Positions 1 through 6,496 of a stretch of 8,931 bases of DNA are shown in pieces. The stretch covers positions 1 through 8,931 of the forward strand of contig JAGWJU010000036.1 of the NCBI GenBank assembly GCA_028865585.1, written 5' to 3'. The translations under genes were made by a program, and so were the position numbers. Each line of letters starts with the position of its first letter. Position 1 is the stretch's first letter. The notes below the pieces were generated by a model. The model did not search any database. It had not been told where the DNA came from and saw nothing but the letters and a program-made list of their open reading frames with translations. The DNA comes from Elusimicrobiota bacterium (lineage in GTDB: Bacteria; Elusimicrobiota; Elusimicrobia; UBA1565; UBA9628).

Positions 1-995
1 TTGGTGAAAATCGTGTTCCGCCGCACCGTGTCCATGGCGTGCGGGTTGGTCCGGGAATTTGTCCCCGGCGCTACTCCGAAGAATCCATACTCGGGATTCA
101 TGGCCCACAGGCGGCCGTCCGGTCCGGGCTTGAGCCAGGCGATGTCGTCGCCCACGGTCCAAACTTTGTAACCCTTGGCTTTGAGGGCTTCAGGGGCGAC
201 CAGCATGGCGAGGTTGGTTTTGCCGCAGGCGCTGGGAAAGGCCGCGGTGATGTACTCGGTGTGCCCGGTCTTATCCTCGATGCCCAGAATCAGCATGTGC
301 TCGGCCAGCCAGCCTTCCTTGCGGGCGAGGTTCGAGGCGATGCGCAGGGCCAGGCATTTCTTGCCCAAAAGCGCGTTGCCGCCGTAGCCCGAGCCCACGC
401 TCCAGATGGCGTTGTCGTCCGGGAAGTGCAGGATGAGGCGCTTGGAGATGTCCAAATCGGCCTTGCCGTGCAGGCACTTGGTGAACTCGCCGTCGTCCCC
501 AAGGGCGTCCAAGACCGGCTTGCCCACGCGCGTCATGATGCGCATGTTGAGGACCACGTAGAGGCTGTCGGTCAGCTGAACGCCGATTTTGGAGAAGGGC
601 GAGCCGACTACGCCCATGGAGAAAGGGATGACGTACATCGTGCGGCCTTTCATGGAGCCGGCGAAGGTCGCTCCGGCGCGGCGGTAGCCTTCCTCGGGCG
701 GCATCCAGTTGTTGGTCGGACCGGCGTCTTCCTTGCGGCGGCTGCAAATGAAGGTCAGGTGCTCGGTGCGGGCGACGTCGTTGGAGGAGCTGCGGTGGTA
801 AAAGCAGCCGGGAAATTTCTTGTCGTCGAGCTTGACGAGCTCGCCGGTCTTTAGGGCCTCGGTCTCGAGGCGCTTTTTCTCCTCTTCGGAGCCGTCAATC
901 CAGACGATGCGGTCGGGCTTGCAGAGCTTGGCGCATTCGTCAATCCAGGACTTCAGTTTTTTGTGGTGGGAAAGGGCATGACTGTCTGTATCCAT
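1..995 (-). CDS. pckG: Phosphoenolpyruvate carboxykinase (GTP), 5' part, cut by left edge
   Basis: This gene encodes GTP-dependent PEP carboxykinase, which converts oxaloacetate and GTP to phosphoenolpyruvate, GDP and CO2 in the cytosol for gluconeogenesis. Only the first 331 residues lie in the window; the family is usually about 600. Visible hallmarks are the substrate-side segment DVARTEHLTFICS (about 73-85), NNWM (95-98), GRTMYVIPFSMG (117-128), GSGYGGNALLGKKC (201-214), and the GTP-class P-loop FPSACGKTN (253-261), whose Cys257 is typical of GTP enzymes and absent from ATP enzymes. VGDDIAW (281-287) supplies a metal-binding Asp, and GFFGVAPGT follows at 304-312. The ATG at 995 lies 8 nt after the pit stop and has no Shine-Dalgarno sequence. 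A strong extended -10 element places the predicted transcription start on the A of this ATG. Identification is secure; only the 3' half is missing. Confidence 0.97.
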   Translation of the reverse strand, partial: MDTDSHALSHHKKLKSWIDECAKLCKPDRIVWIDGSEEEKKRLETEALKTGELVKLDDKKFPGCFYHRSSSNDVARTEHLTFICSRRKEDAGPTNNWMPPEEGYRRAGATFAGSMKGRTMYVIPFSMGVVGSPFSKIGVQLTDSLYVVLNMRIMTRVGKPVLDALGDDGEFTKCLHGKADLDISKRLILHFPDDNAIWSVGSGYGGNALLGKKCLALRIASNLARKEGWLAEHMLILGIEDKTGHTEYITAAFPSACGKTNLAMLVAPEALKAKGYKVWTVGDDIAWLKPGPDGRLWAMNPEYGFFGVAPGTNSRTNPHAMDTVRRNTIFT

Positions 996-1032
996 GCCAT
1001 ATATTATATCAGAAGCAGCCAATGGAGGGCAA
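995..1032 (-). promoter_or_regulatory. Extended -10 promoter of pckG, predicted leaderless start
   Basis: On the minus strand, TATAAT lies at 1008-1003 and is preceded by TGA (1011-1009), giving a perfect extended -10 (TGnTATAAT). A partial -35, TTGCCC (1032-1027, 4 of 6 matches), sits 18 nt upstream. Seven bases separate the -10 from the pckG ATG at 995, so the usual start distance puts +1 on the A of the start codon. No purine-rich ribosome binding site is present. The pit stop codon TAA is embedded in the -10 element. The leaderless reading is inferred from spacing and has not been shown experimentally. Confidence 0.6.
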
Positions 1033-2005
1033 AATAGGTCGCGGCGGAGACGACCGCGGCGCAGGGAATGGTCAAAATCCAGGCCCAGACGATGCGCTCG
1101 GCCACGCCCCAGCGCACGGCCGAGAGGCGCTGAGTCGAGCCCACGCCCAGCAAGGAGCCGCTCACCACGTGGGTGGTCGAGACCGGAATGCCCACCAGGG
1201 AGCAGAGAAAAATACAGGCGCCGGATCCGAATTCGACGCAGAATCCGCTCACGGGCTTGAGTTTTGTGATTTTTTGCCCGACGGTGTGAACGACCCGCCA
1301 GCCGCCCGCGAGCGTGCCCAGAGAGATGACCGCGTAACAGCTGAGGATGACCCAGTAGGGGATATAGAACTTAGGGCCGATCAGGTGGTTGGTGAATAAG
1401 AGCACGGCGATGAGCCCCATGGTTTTCTGGGCGTCGTTCAAGCCGTGCGCCAGACTTAGGAAGCCCGAGGAAAGCAGTTGGCCTATGCGGAAGAGGGAAT
1501 CGACCTGTCGGCCCGTGCGTCTGCGGAACGTCCAATAGACCGCAATCATGAGCCCGAAGCCCAGGATAAGCCCCACGATGGGGGAGATGATCATGAAGGC
1601 GACGGTGATGGAGAGTCCGTGGAAAAGCAGGCAGCCGAAGCCCGCCTTGGCCACGGCCGCGCCGACCAATCCGCCGATCAGCGAGTGGGTGGAGCTGACC
1701 GGGATGCCCATGCGGATGGTGAGCCAGTTCCAGAAGGCGCCGCCGACCAAGGCGCCCAGGATGACCGTGTTGTCGAGGATGGAGGGGTCGACCAAGCCCT
1801 TGCCGACGGTGTTGGCTACGTGCACGCCGAATCCGATGGCGGCGGCCATGTGAAAGCACGCCGCCCACAAAACGGCTTGCTTGGGGGAGAGCACCCGGGT
1901 GGAGACGACGGTCGCGATTTCGTTGGCGGCGTCGTGCATGCCGTTCAAGAAGTCGAAGAAAAAAGCCAGCGCGACGATGCCGCAAACGGCGCCGAACGAG
2001 CTCAT
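1004..2005 (-). CDS. pit: Low-affinity inorganic phosphate transporter, PiT family
   Basis: This 333-residue inner-membrane protein belongs to the PiT family, which imports phosphate (as metal-phosphate in some bacteria) driven by a cation gradient. It shows the inverted duplication expected of the family: NGMHDAANEIATVVSTRVLSP (21-41) in the first half is matched by HGLNDAQKTMGLIAVL (187-202) in the second. SSTHSLIGGLVGAA (104-117) is likewise matched by STTHVVSGSLLGVG (276-289). Hydrophobic segments fill most of the rest, and only a short basic loop (FRRRTGRQVDS, 160-170) joins the halves, as in compact prokaryotic Pit proteins. The start lies 9 nt after the DUF47 stop and has no good Shine-Dalgarno sequence, so translation is probably coupled to DUF47. 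The two genes form the common DUF47-pit pair, here downstream of a Pho-box-like element. Confidence 0.95.
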   Translation of the reverse strand: MSSFGAVCGIVALAFFFDFLNGMHDAANEIATVVSTRVLSPKQAVLWAACFHMAAAIGFGVHVANTVGKGLVDPSILDNTVILGALVGGAFWNWLTIRMGIPVSSTHSLIGGLVGAAVAKAGFGCLLFHGLSITVAFMIISPIVGLILGFGLMIAVYWTFRRRTGRQVDSLFRIGQLLSSGFLSLAHGLNDAQKTMGLIAVLLFTNHLIGPKFYIPYWVILSCYAVISLGTLAGGWRVVHTVGQKITKLKPVSGFCVEFGSGACIFLCSLVGIPVSTTHVVSGSLLGVGSTQRLSAVRWGVAERIVWAWILTIPCAAVVSAATYFALHWLLLI

Positions 2006-2014
2006 CAGGCCGCT

Positions 2015-2644
2015 CTAGGCCTGCTTGACCAGGATGGACTCAAGCACGTTGGCCACGTTCTCGCACTTGTCGATGGCGGCCTCGATGCCCTCGTAAATTT
2101 CTTTCCACTTGATGACCTCAAGGGGATCGGGCTTGCCTTGGAAAAGCCGGCCCAGAGCCGCTTCCAGGGCGCGATCGCCCGCGTTCTCGAGGCGGTTAAT
2201 CTCGATGCAGTAGTCCAGCACGCGGCGGGAGGACTTCTCCGCGTTGTGAAGCTCGCCGATGGCCTTTTTGACGTTCTCCACTGAGTGGAGCAGGGTGTCC
2301 GCAAGCTGCTTCATGTCCTCGGTCGAGTGGTCGACCCTGTAGAGCTGCATGCGGGACGCGATGGATTGGATGAGATCGACGATGTCGTCCATTTCGCTGC
2401 CCAGTTCGTGGATGTCCTCGCGGTCAAAGGGCGTGACGAAGGTGCGGTTCAAGCGGTCGTAAATTTCGTGCGTCGTGATGTCCGCTTCGTGCTCGATGTC
2501 CTGCAGCCGGCCGAAGGCGGCGGACTCGACGCTCCAGTTTTGGGCCAACTCGGCGAAAATCTTGGCCGCATCGAGATTGTGTCCGGCCAAGTTGTTGAAC
2601 AGATCGAAAAATTTTTCTTCCTTCGGGATTAATTGAAAAGGCAT
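2015..2644 (-). CDS. DUF47 / PhoU-like Pit-accessory protein
   Basis: This 209-residue cytosolic helical protein belongs to the DUF47 (PhoU_div) family, which is distantly related to PhoU and usually encoded just before pit. Diagnostic segments are PKEEKFFDLF (7-16), IEHEADITTHEI (50-61) and FVTPFDREDIHELGSEMDDI (69-88), whose acidic residues match the metal-binding positions known in PhoU-like folds. DYCIEINRLENAGDRA (144-159) repeats the pattern in the second half. An in-frame ATG at 2728 would add 28 proline- and arginine-rich residues. The ATG at 2644 is preferred because AAGGAGAG (2657-2650) lies 7 nt upstream with the right spacing, and because family members begin at this point. It probably regulates or stabilises Pit; that role is inferred from context. 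Confidence 0.93.
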   Translation of the reverse strand: MPFQLIPKEEKFFDLFNNLAGHNLDAAKIFAELAQNWSVESAAFGRLQDIEHEADITTHEIYDRLNRTFVTPFDREDIHELGSEMDDIVDLIQSIASRMQLYRVDHSTEDMKQLADTLLHSVENVKKAIGELHNAEKSSRRVLDYCIEINRLENAGDRALEAALGRLFQGKPDPLEVIKWKEIYEGIEAAIDKCENVANVLESILVKQA

Positions 2645-2649
2645 GGGTG

Positions 2650-2657
2650 CTCTCCTT
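2650..2657 (-). promoter_or_regulatory. Shine-Dalgarno site fixing the DUF47 start
   Basis: AAGGAGAG on the minus strand has its GGAG core (2655-2652) 7 nt before the ATG at 2644. It supports this start over the longer in-frame ATG at 2728. Confidence 0.8.
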
Positions 2658-2698
2658 GGCGGGGCTGGTTGGGGCTGCGTGTTTTCACTGAGGAGCTT

Positions 2699-2728
2699 AT
2701 CATAGCTGTGCGGGAAGCCCGGGCGCAA
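2699..2728 (-). promoter_or_regulatory. Candidate promoter for DUF47-pit
   Basis: TATGAT (2704-2699) matches the -10 consensus at 5 of 6 positions. A poor -35, TTGCGC (2728-2723, 3 of 6), lies 18 nt upstream. Transcription would begin near 2692 and give a leader of about 48 nt. The weak -35 fits a promoter that needs an activator, and a Pho-box-like repeat ends 45 nt upstream of the -10. Confidence 0.45.
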
Positions 2729-2749
2729 TGAAGACGGCGTCTACTCTGT

Positions 2750-2767
2750 GTGACAGCCGCGTGACAA
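2750..2767 (-). promoter_or_regulatory. Pho-box-like operator 1 (divergent DUF47-pit / CYTH region)
   Basis: On the minus strand this reads TTGTCAC-GCGG-CTGTCAC: two 7-bp direct repeats with a 4-bp spacer and an 11-bp period. This is the architecture of the Pho box, which PhoB binds (half-site consensus CTGTCAT; TTGTCAC is the second half-site of the E. coli phoA box). It sits between phosphate genes and closely resembles the second copy at 7567-7584 (15 of 18 bases identical). It lies in the shared divergent region, so it could act on both DUF47-pit and the CYTH gene. PhoB binding is inferred. Confidence 0.65.
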
Positions 2768-2788
2768 TGGATTCATCTGCGCCGATTT

Positions 2789-2798
2789 ATCATACAAT
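2789..2798 (+). promoter_or_regulatory. Candidate -10 for the CYTH gene
   Basis: Overlapping -10 candidates TATCAT (2789-2794) and TACAAT (2793-2798), each matching 5 of 6 consensus positions, precede the CYTH gene. Neither has a convincing -35 at 16-18 nt; GTGACA (2761-2766) resembles one but is 22-26 nt away and belongs to the Pho-box-like repeat. The predicted start, near 2801-2805, leaves a leader of only about 8-12 nt. Confidence 0.35.
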
Positions 2799-2812
2799 GG
2801 GAATCAGTTGCG

Positions 2813-3589
2813 ATGAATCGACTGACCGAATCCATCTGCCGCCGCTTGGGCATCGGCGATCCCCGCTACGTCGAGATCGAGTCCAAGATGCGCGTTCTGC
2901 CCGAAGAGGCCAAGGATGTGCGGGACTATCTTCTTGAGCGCAAGAAGATCAAGCACGTCAAGCGGGTGACGTTCTTCGATCAGTTTTTGGACACGCCTCG
3001 GCTGGATTTGCTGCGGCGGGGCGTGAGCCTGCGCCTGCGCTATAAAGGAGACGGAACCAAGGTTTATCTGCAGTACAAAGGCCCGGGTTTCCACCGCCAG
3101 GGACTTCTCTACCGCTCCGAGTTCTCCTCCGGCAGGCTCAACCACCTGGTGCGCGAAGAGAGCCACCATGACATCATCCATTTTAAAGAGGCGTCCATCC
3201 GCGGCATTCTCGGCGATGTGGATCCGGCGATGTCCTCCGCGATGCGGCGCCATTTGGGGGCGGGCGTCATCGGGCGCATCGGTCGGGGCCCCATTCTCTG
3301 CTCCTACCAGAAGGACAAGTTCCGGGTCGAGCTGGGTCCCGCATTTCTGGAGCCCTCCCTGGATCGGCTTTTCGCCTTCCACATCAACGCGAAAGGGCCG
3401 CACGCGCTCTCGACCTTTTGGGAATACGAGAACGAGATTAAGACCGAGAATGAGGACTTGGGCGCGAAACTGGAGTTCCTGCCCGAGTTGGTCCGCTTCA
3501 ACAAGGCTTTGTCCAAGGAATTCGCCCTCAAGATCGAGCGGCTCGACAAGTACCACCGCTGCGCCAGCTGTTTTTTATCCTGGGACTAG
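2813..3589 (+). CDS. CYTH-domain (triphosphate tunnel metalloenzyme) protein
   Basis: This 258-residue soluble protein carries the CYTH signature EIESK (E21, E23, K25; ExExK) followed by further tunnel-type basic and acidic strands. These include FLDTPRLDLLRRGVSLRLR (58-76, with R74 and R76), KVYLQYKGPG (83-92), KFRVELGP (169-176) and EYENEIK (204-210, alternating acidic residues). CYTH proteins bind triphosphates inside a beta barrel with a divalent metal. Known activities include thiamine triphosphatase, inorganic tripolyphosphatase, class IV adenylate cyclase and, in the related VTC domain, polyphosphate synthesis. No CHAD domain is attached. The sequence does not decide the substrate; convergence with ppk (21 bp apart) and Pit next door suggest tripolyphosphate or polyphosphate. 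The C-terminus carries a CxxC pair (C250, C253). The ribosome binding site is weak (GGGA, 10 nt before the ATG). Confidence 0.8.
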   Translation: MNRLTESICRRLGIGDPRYVEIESKMRVLPEEAKDVRDYLLERKKIKHVKRVTFFDQFLDTPRLDLLRRGVSLRLRYKGDGTKVYLQYKGPGFHRQGLLYRSEFSSGRLNHLVREESHHDIIHFKEASIRGILGDVDPAMSSAMRRHLGAGVIGRIGRGPILCSYQKDKFRVELGPAFLEPSLDRLFAFHINAKGPHALSTFWEYENEIKTENEDLGAKLEFLPELVRFNKALSKEFALKIERLDKYHRCASCFLSWD

Positions 3590-3610
3590 AGCCCGGAGGT
3601 TTCCAGGCGG

Positions 3611-5734
3611 CTAAGACGGGCGGAAGCGCTTTTCCAGGACCGTGCCCCGGTACTCGATGGTCGCCAGAGACTCGAAGACGTTCTGCGAGCGCACGGTTTT
3701 TCCGCCGCGCGCCGGAAGAATCTTCTCGTATGTGCCGTCGGCCTTCAGGTTCCAGGCCTTGACGTTGTCCGCGAGGCTCACGTTGAGGATGATGTCGCGC
3801 ACGCAGCGCTTGAGATCCGCGTCCTTGACCGGAAAGGCGATCTCGTAGCGCGCGTAGAAGTTGCGCGGCATCCAGTCCGCGCTGGAGAGGTATATTTTCT
3901 CCGCGCCCGCGGCCCGGAAATAAAAGACCCGGCTGTGCTCGAGGAAGCGGTCGACGATGCTGGTCACCCGGATGTTCTCGCTTAATCCCTTGATGCCGGG
4001 CCGCAGGCAGCAGATGCCGCGGACGATAAGGTCGATTTTGACGCCGGCCGCGGAGGCCTGATAGAGGGCTTCGATGATTTCCGGATCGACCAGCGAGTTC
4101 ATCTTGCCGATGATGTGCCCGCGGCCGCCGGATTTCTGGATGCGGGCCTCCTCGGCGATAAGCTCGACGACGCGTTTTTGCAGCCCGTTGGGAGAGACTA
4201 GGATTTCCTGAAAAACGGAGGGCGGCGCGCGCCGGGTCAGGAGCTGGAAGTATTTGGCGATATCCTCGCCCAGGGCCTTGTCCGCCGTCAGCAGGCCCAG
4301 GTCGGTGTACTGCCGCGCGGTTCCCGGATGATAGTTGCCGGTGCCCAGGTGCAGATAGGAAATTTCCTCGTTTCCTTCCTTTCTGAAAATTTGCGTGACC
4401 TTGCTGTGGACCTTGAAGCGCCCCATGGGGCGCACCACGCGCACGCCGGCGCGGCGCAGCTCCTGCGCCCAGCGCAGATTGTTGAGCTCGTCGAAGCGGG
4501 CCTTGATTTCGACGTAGGCCGTCACTTTTTTGCCGCGCCGGGCGGCCTCGGTCAAGGCTTCCATGACCGGCGAGTGGCGGCTGGTCCGGTACATGACGTG
4601 GTAGATGCGGGTAACGTGCGGGTCGCGGGCCGCCTCGCCCAAGAACTCCACCACGGAGTCGAAGGAGTCGTAGGGATGGTGGAGCAGCGTATCGTGCTTG
4701 CGGATGGAGGCGAAAAGACCGCGTCTGCGCTTGAGAAAAACGGGCGTGCGCGGTGCGATGTGCGGGTAGCGCAGATGGCCGGCGCCGTCGTCCGAGTATA
4801 CGCTGGCCAATGTTCGCAGGTCCAGGGGCAGCGGAAAACGGTAAAGGCCGTTGGACGGGGCTCCCAGGGAAGAGGCCAGAAAGAGGGTTCCTTCGGAATA
4901 GGACGGCGCGTCCACCTCCACGCGGACGACCTTGGCTTTGTCGCGGCGCTCGACGCCGATGGCGATCTGCTCCTCAATGGAATCCTCGTCGTCGGGACGG
5001 TAGCGGATGTCGGCCTCGCGGATAATCTTGAACGGGAAGGCTTCGATGACTTCCCGGCCGGGGAAAAAGCGGCCCGCCCGGGCGCAGAGCCAGCGGTCGG
5101 CCAGAGCGTAGACGCGCTCGCTCTTGGCCGCGGGCAGCCGCAGGATCCGGTCCTCGCGCGCAGGGATGGTCAAAATCGCGTATTCGCGCGGGAAGCGCAC
5201 GAAAATATGGATGCGCCCGCTGCTGAGGACCGGCGGCGGTTCGCTGGAGCGCCGCAGCACGTACTTGATCGGGGGCAGCCGCGCATGGATGAGGCGGTCG
5301 AATTTGGTGAAGCGCGTAAAATCGGCGTAGATGTGGGTGCGGTGCTCGGCTAAGCTCTGGAGAATGTCCTCCAGGGCTTTGGCCTGCCGCGCCTTTTGCT
5401 GCAGGACCCGCTCTCGGATTTGGGGCAGCAGGCGGGACATGGTGATGCCGTCGGGCAGCTTGCGGGAGGGGTAGAGACGCGCGAAGCGGCTGATCTCGGC
5501 GACGCGCACCATGAAGAATTCGTCCAGGTTGGAGCTGACGATGGCGGCGAAGCGCAGGCGCTCGAGCGGCGGCACGGACGGGTCGGCCGCCTCGTTTAAG
5601 ACGCGCTCGTTGAAGTTGAGCCAGCTTAAGTCCCGATTGAAAAGGCGGCTCACCAGCGGAGGCTTGGCCGACGCCGCGGCCGGAGCCCGGCCGGCCCGCA
5701 GATCGAGCCAGTGGACGCCTCCGGCGGTGGCCAT
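3611..5734 (-). CDS. ppk: Polyphosphate kinase 1
   Basis: This 707-residue protein is a full-length PPK1, which reversibly transfers the ATP gamma-phosphate onto polyphosphate chains. The N-terminal domain opens with LFNRDLSWLNFNERVL (31-46) and SSNLDEFFMVRVA (67-79). The phospholipase-D-like catalytic half contains HHPYDSF (352-358), MYRTSRHSPVMEAL (381-394), EIKARFDELNNLRWA (409-423) and KVHSK (441-445). His443 of KVHSK aligns with the phosphorylated His435 of E. coli PPK. LHLGTGNYHP (461-470), GKMNSLVDPEIIEALYQAS (543-561), FLEHSRVFYF (597-606, with His600 the second conserved histidine) and LSSADWMPRNFYARYE (616-631) complete the set. Residues 1-30 are an unconserved leader. The gene starts 9 nt after the phoU stop without a Shine-Dalgarno sequence, so coupling to phoU is likely. 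Confidence 0.97.
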   Translation of the reverse strand: MATAGGVHWLDLRAGRAPAAASAKPPLVSRLFNRDLSWLNFNERVLNEAADPSVPPLERLRFAAIVSSNLDEFFMVRVAEISRFARLYPSRKLPDGITMSRLLPQIRERVLQQKARQAKALEDILQSLAEHRTHIYADFTRFTKFDRLIHARLPPIKYVLRRSSEPPPVLSSGRIHIFVRFPREYAILTIPAREDRILRLPAAKSERVYALADRWLCARAGRFFPGREVIEAFPFKIIREADIRYRPDDEDSIEEQIAIGVERRDKAKVVRVEVDAPSYSEGTLFLASSLGAPSNGLYRFPLPLDLRTLASVYSDDGAGHLRYPHIAPRTPVFLKRRRGLFASIRKHDTLLHHPYDSFDSVVEFLGEAARDPHVTRIYHVMYRTSRHSPVMEALTEAARRGKKVTAYVEIKARFDELNNLRWAQELRRAGVRVVRPMGRFKVHSKVTQIFRKEGNEEISYLHLGTGNYHPGTARQYTDLGLLTADKALGEDIAKYFQLLTRRAPPSVFQEILVSPNGLQKRVVELIAEEARIQKSGGRGHIIGKMNSLVDPEIIEALYQASAAGVKIDLIVRGICCLRPGIKGLSENIRVTSIVDRFLEHSRVFYFRAAGAEKIYLSSADWMPRNFYARYEIAFPVKDADLKRCVRDIILNVSLADNVKAWNLKADGTYEKILPARGGKTVRSQNVFESLATIEYRGTVLEKRFRPS

Positions 5735-5743
5735 GGATGCGGA

Positions 5744-6445
5744 CTAGGCGTCCGGAAGAGGAGCCGCGGCTCCGGCGTCCGTGCCGGAGGCAAGAAAAGC
5801 CGCTTCCTTGGCGATGTTGGCGGCGTGGTCGGCGATGCGCTCCAAATTGCGGGACACGAGGATGAGGCCGAGCGCGTTCTGGATGAGGGTCGAGTTGGTC
5901 CGCATGAGGCCCATCAGCTCCTCGAATGCGGCGCGTTTCATGCGGTCTTCCTCATCGTCCTGACTGACCACGAAACGGGCGAGCTCTCCGTCCCGTTCGG
6001 CGAAGGCCTCCAAGGCGCCTTTGAGCATGGTCTGCGCCAATTCCGCCATGCGCACGATATCCAGGAGCTTGATGTGGGGGTGGGGGTGCTTGGCGATGAT
6101 GGCGCCGCTTTCCGCGATGTTGACGGCGTGGCCCGCCACGCGCTCGACGTCCGAGTTGACCTTCACGCAGGCCATGAACAGCTTCACGTCCTCGGCGCGG
6201 GGCTGGCCGCGGGAGAGGATTTTGAGGCAAAGTTCGTCGATGGCGAGATGGAGTTCGTTGACTTCGGCTTCCTGGGCCACAATGTCCGCCAAGACGTCCT
6301 GGCGGCGCTCGGTCAGGATGCGGATGGAGCCGTCGATCATGCGCTCGGCGAGGGTCCCCATGTGGAGCAGCCGGCTCTCCACTTCCGCAACGGCGTCATC
6401 GTCGGCGACGGCGGGCACGGGCTTCTTCAGTGTGATGGTTTCCAT
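5744..6445 (-). CDS. phoU: PhoU phosphate-signalling regulator
   Basis: This 233-residue helical protein is PhoU. The family represses PhoR/PhoB signalling when phosphate is plentiful and contacts phosphate transport systems. The fold is a tandem three-helix repeat, and both metal-binding motifs are visible: NSDVERVAGHAVNIAE (97-112) and RNLERIADHAANIAKE (199-214). The first helix, with LLHMGTLAERMIDGSI (26-41), is typical. The N-terminal 20 residues and the alanine-rich tail (218-233) are not conserved. AAGGGG (6458-6453) lies 7 nt before the ATG. PhoU usually follows pstSCAB; here it is followed by ppk and preceded, 51 nt upstream, by an exported-protein gene. Only weak -10-like sequences occur in that gap, so it is probably cotranscribed from upstream. 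Confidence 0.95.
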   Translation of the reverse strand: METITLKKPVPAVADDDAVAEVESRLLHMGTLAERMIDGSIRILTERRQDVLADIVAQEAEVNELHLAIDELCLKILSRGQPRAEDVKLFMACVKVNSDVERVAGHAVNIAESGAIIAKHPHPHIKLLDIVRMAELAQTMLKGALEAFAERDGELARFVVSQDDEEDRMKRAAFEELMGLMRTNSTLIQNALGLILVSRNLERIADHAANIAKEAAFLASGTDAGAAAPLPDA

Positions 6446-6496
6446 GTCCTTTCCCCTTATTCCGATTTAGCCCTCAAAACGGGCCCGCCCTGGTTT
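6446..6496. other. Short gap between exported-protein gene and phoU
   Basis: These 51 bp contain the phoU ribosome binding site and a short GC palindrome (GGGCCC) without a following T-run. I see neither a convincing terminator nor a promoter, which supports transcription through it from the upstream gene. Confidence 0.4.

Noticed and set aside
39..854. A long plus-strand open frame (271 codons) opposite pckG
   Set aside because: It is antisense to an unmistakable PEP carboxykinase frame. Its translation is Gly/Ala/Val/Asp-rich and low in complexity, as expected from GC-rich antisense.
1478..2284. Plus-strand open frame crossing the pit/DUF47 junction
   Set aside because: It is antisense to two conserved genes and has a biased composition without motifs.
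2645..2728. Longer DUF47 start at 2728
   Set aside because: It adds 28 non-family residues, would run through the candidate -10, and lacks the well-spaced AAGGAGAG found before the ATG at 2644.
2697..2794. TTATCATA present twice here and once inverted at 7523-7516 as a third operator family
   Set aside because: The copies coincide with -10 candidates of the TATSAT type and are too short to claim as separate operators.
3590..3610. Bidirectional terminator between the CYTH gene and ppk
   Set aside because: Only a 3-bp pairing (GGA/TCC) and no T-run are visible.
4328..5353. A 341-codon plus-strand open frame inside ppk
   Set aside because: PPK1 motifs run throughout on the other strand; no domain is recognisable in the antisense frame.
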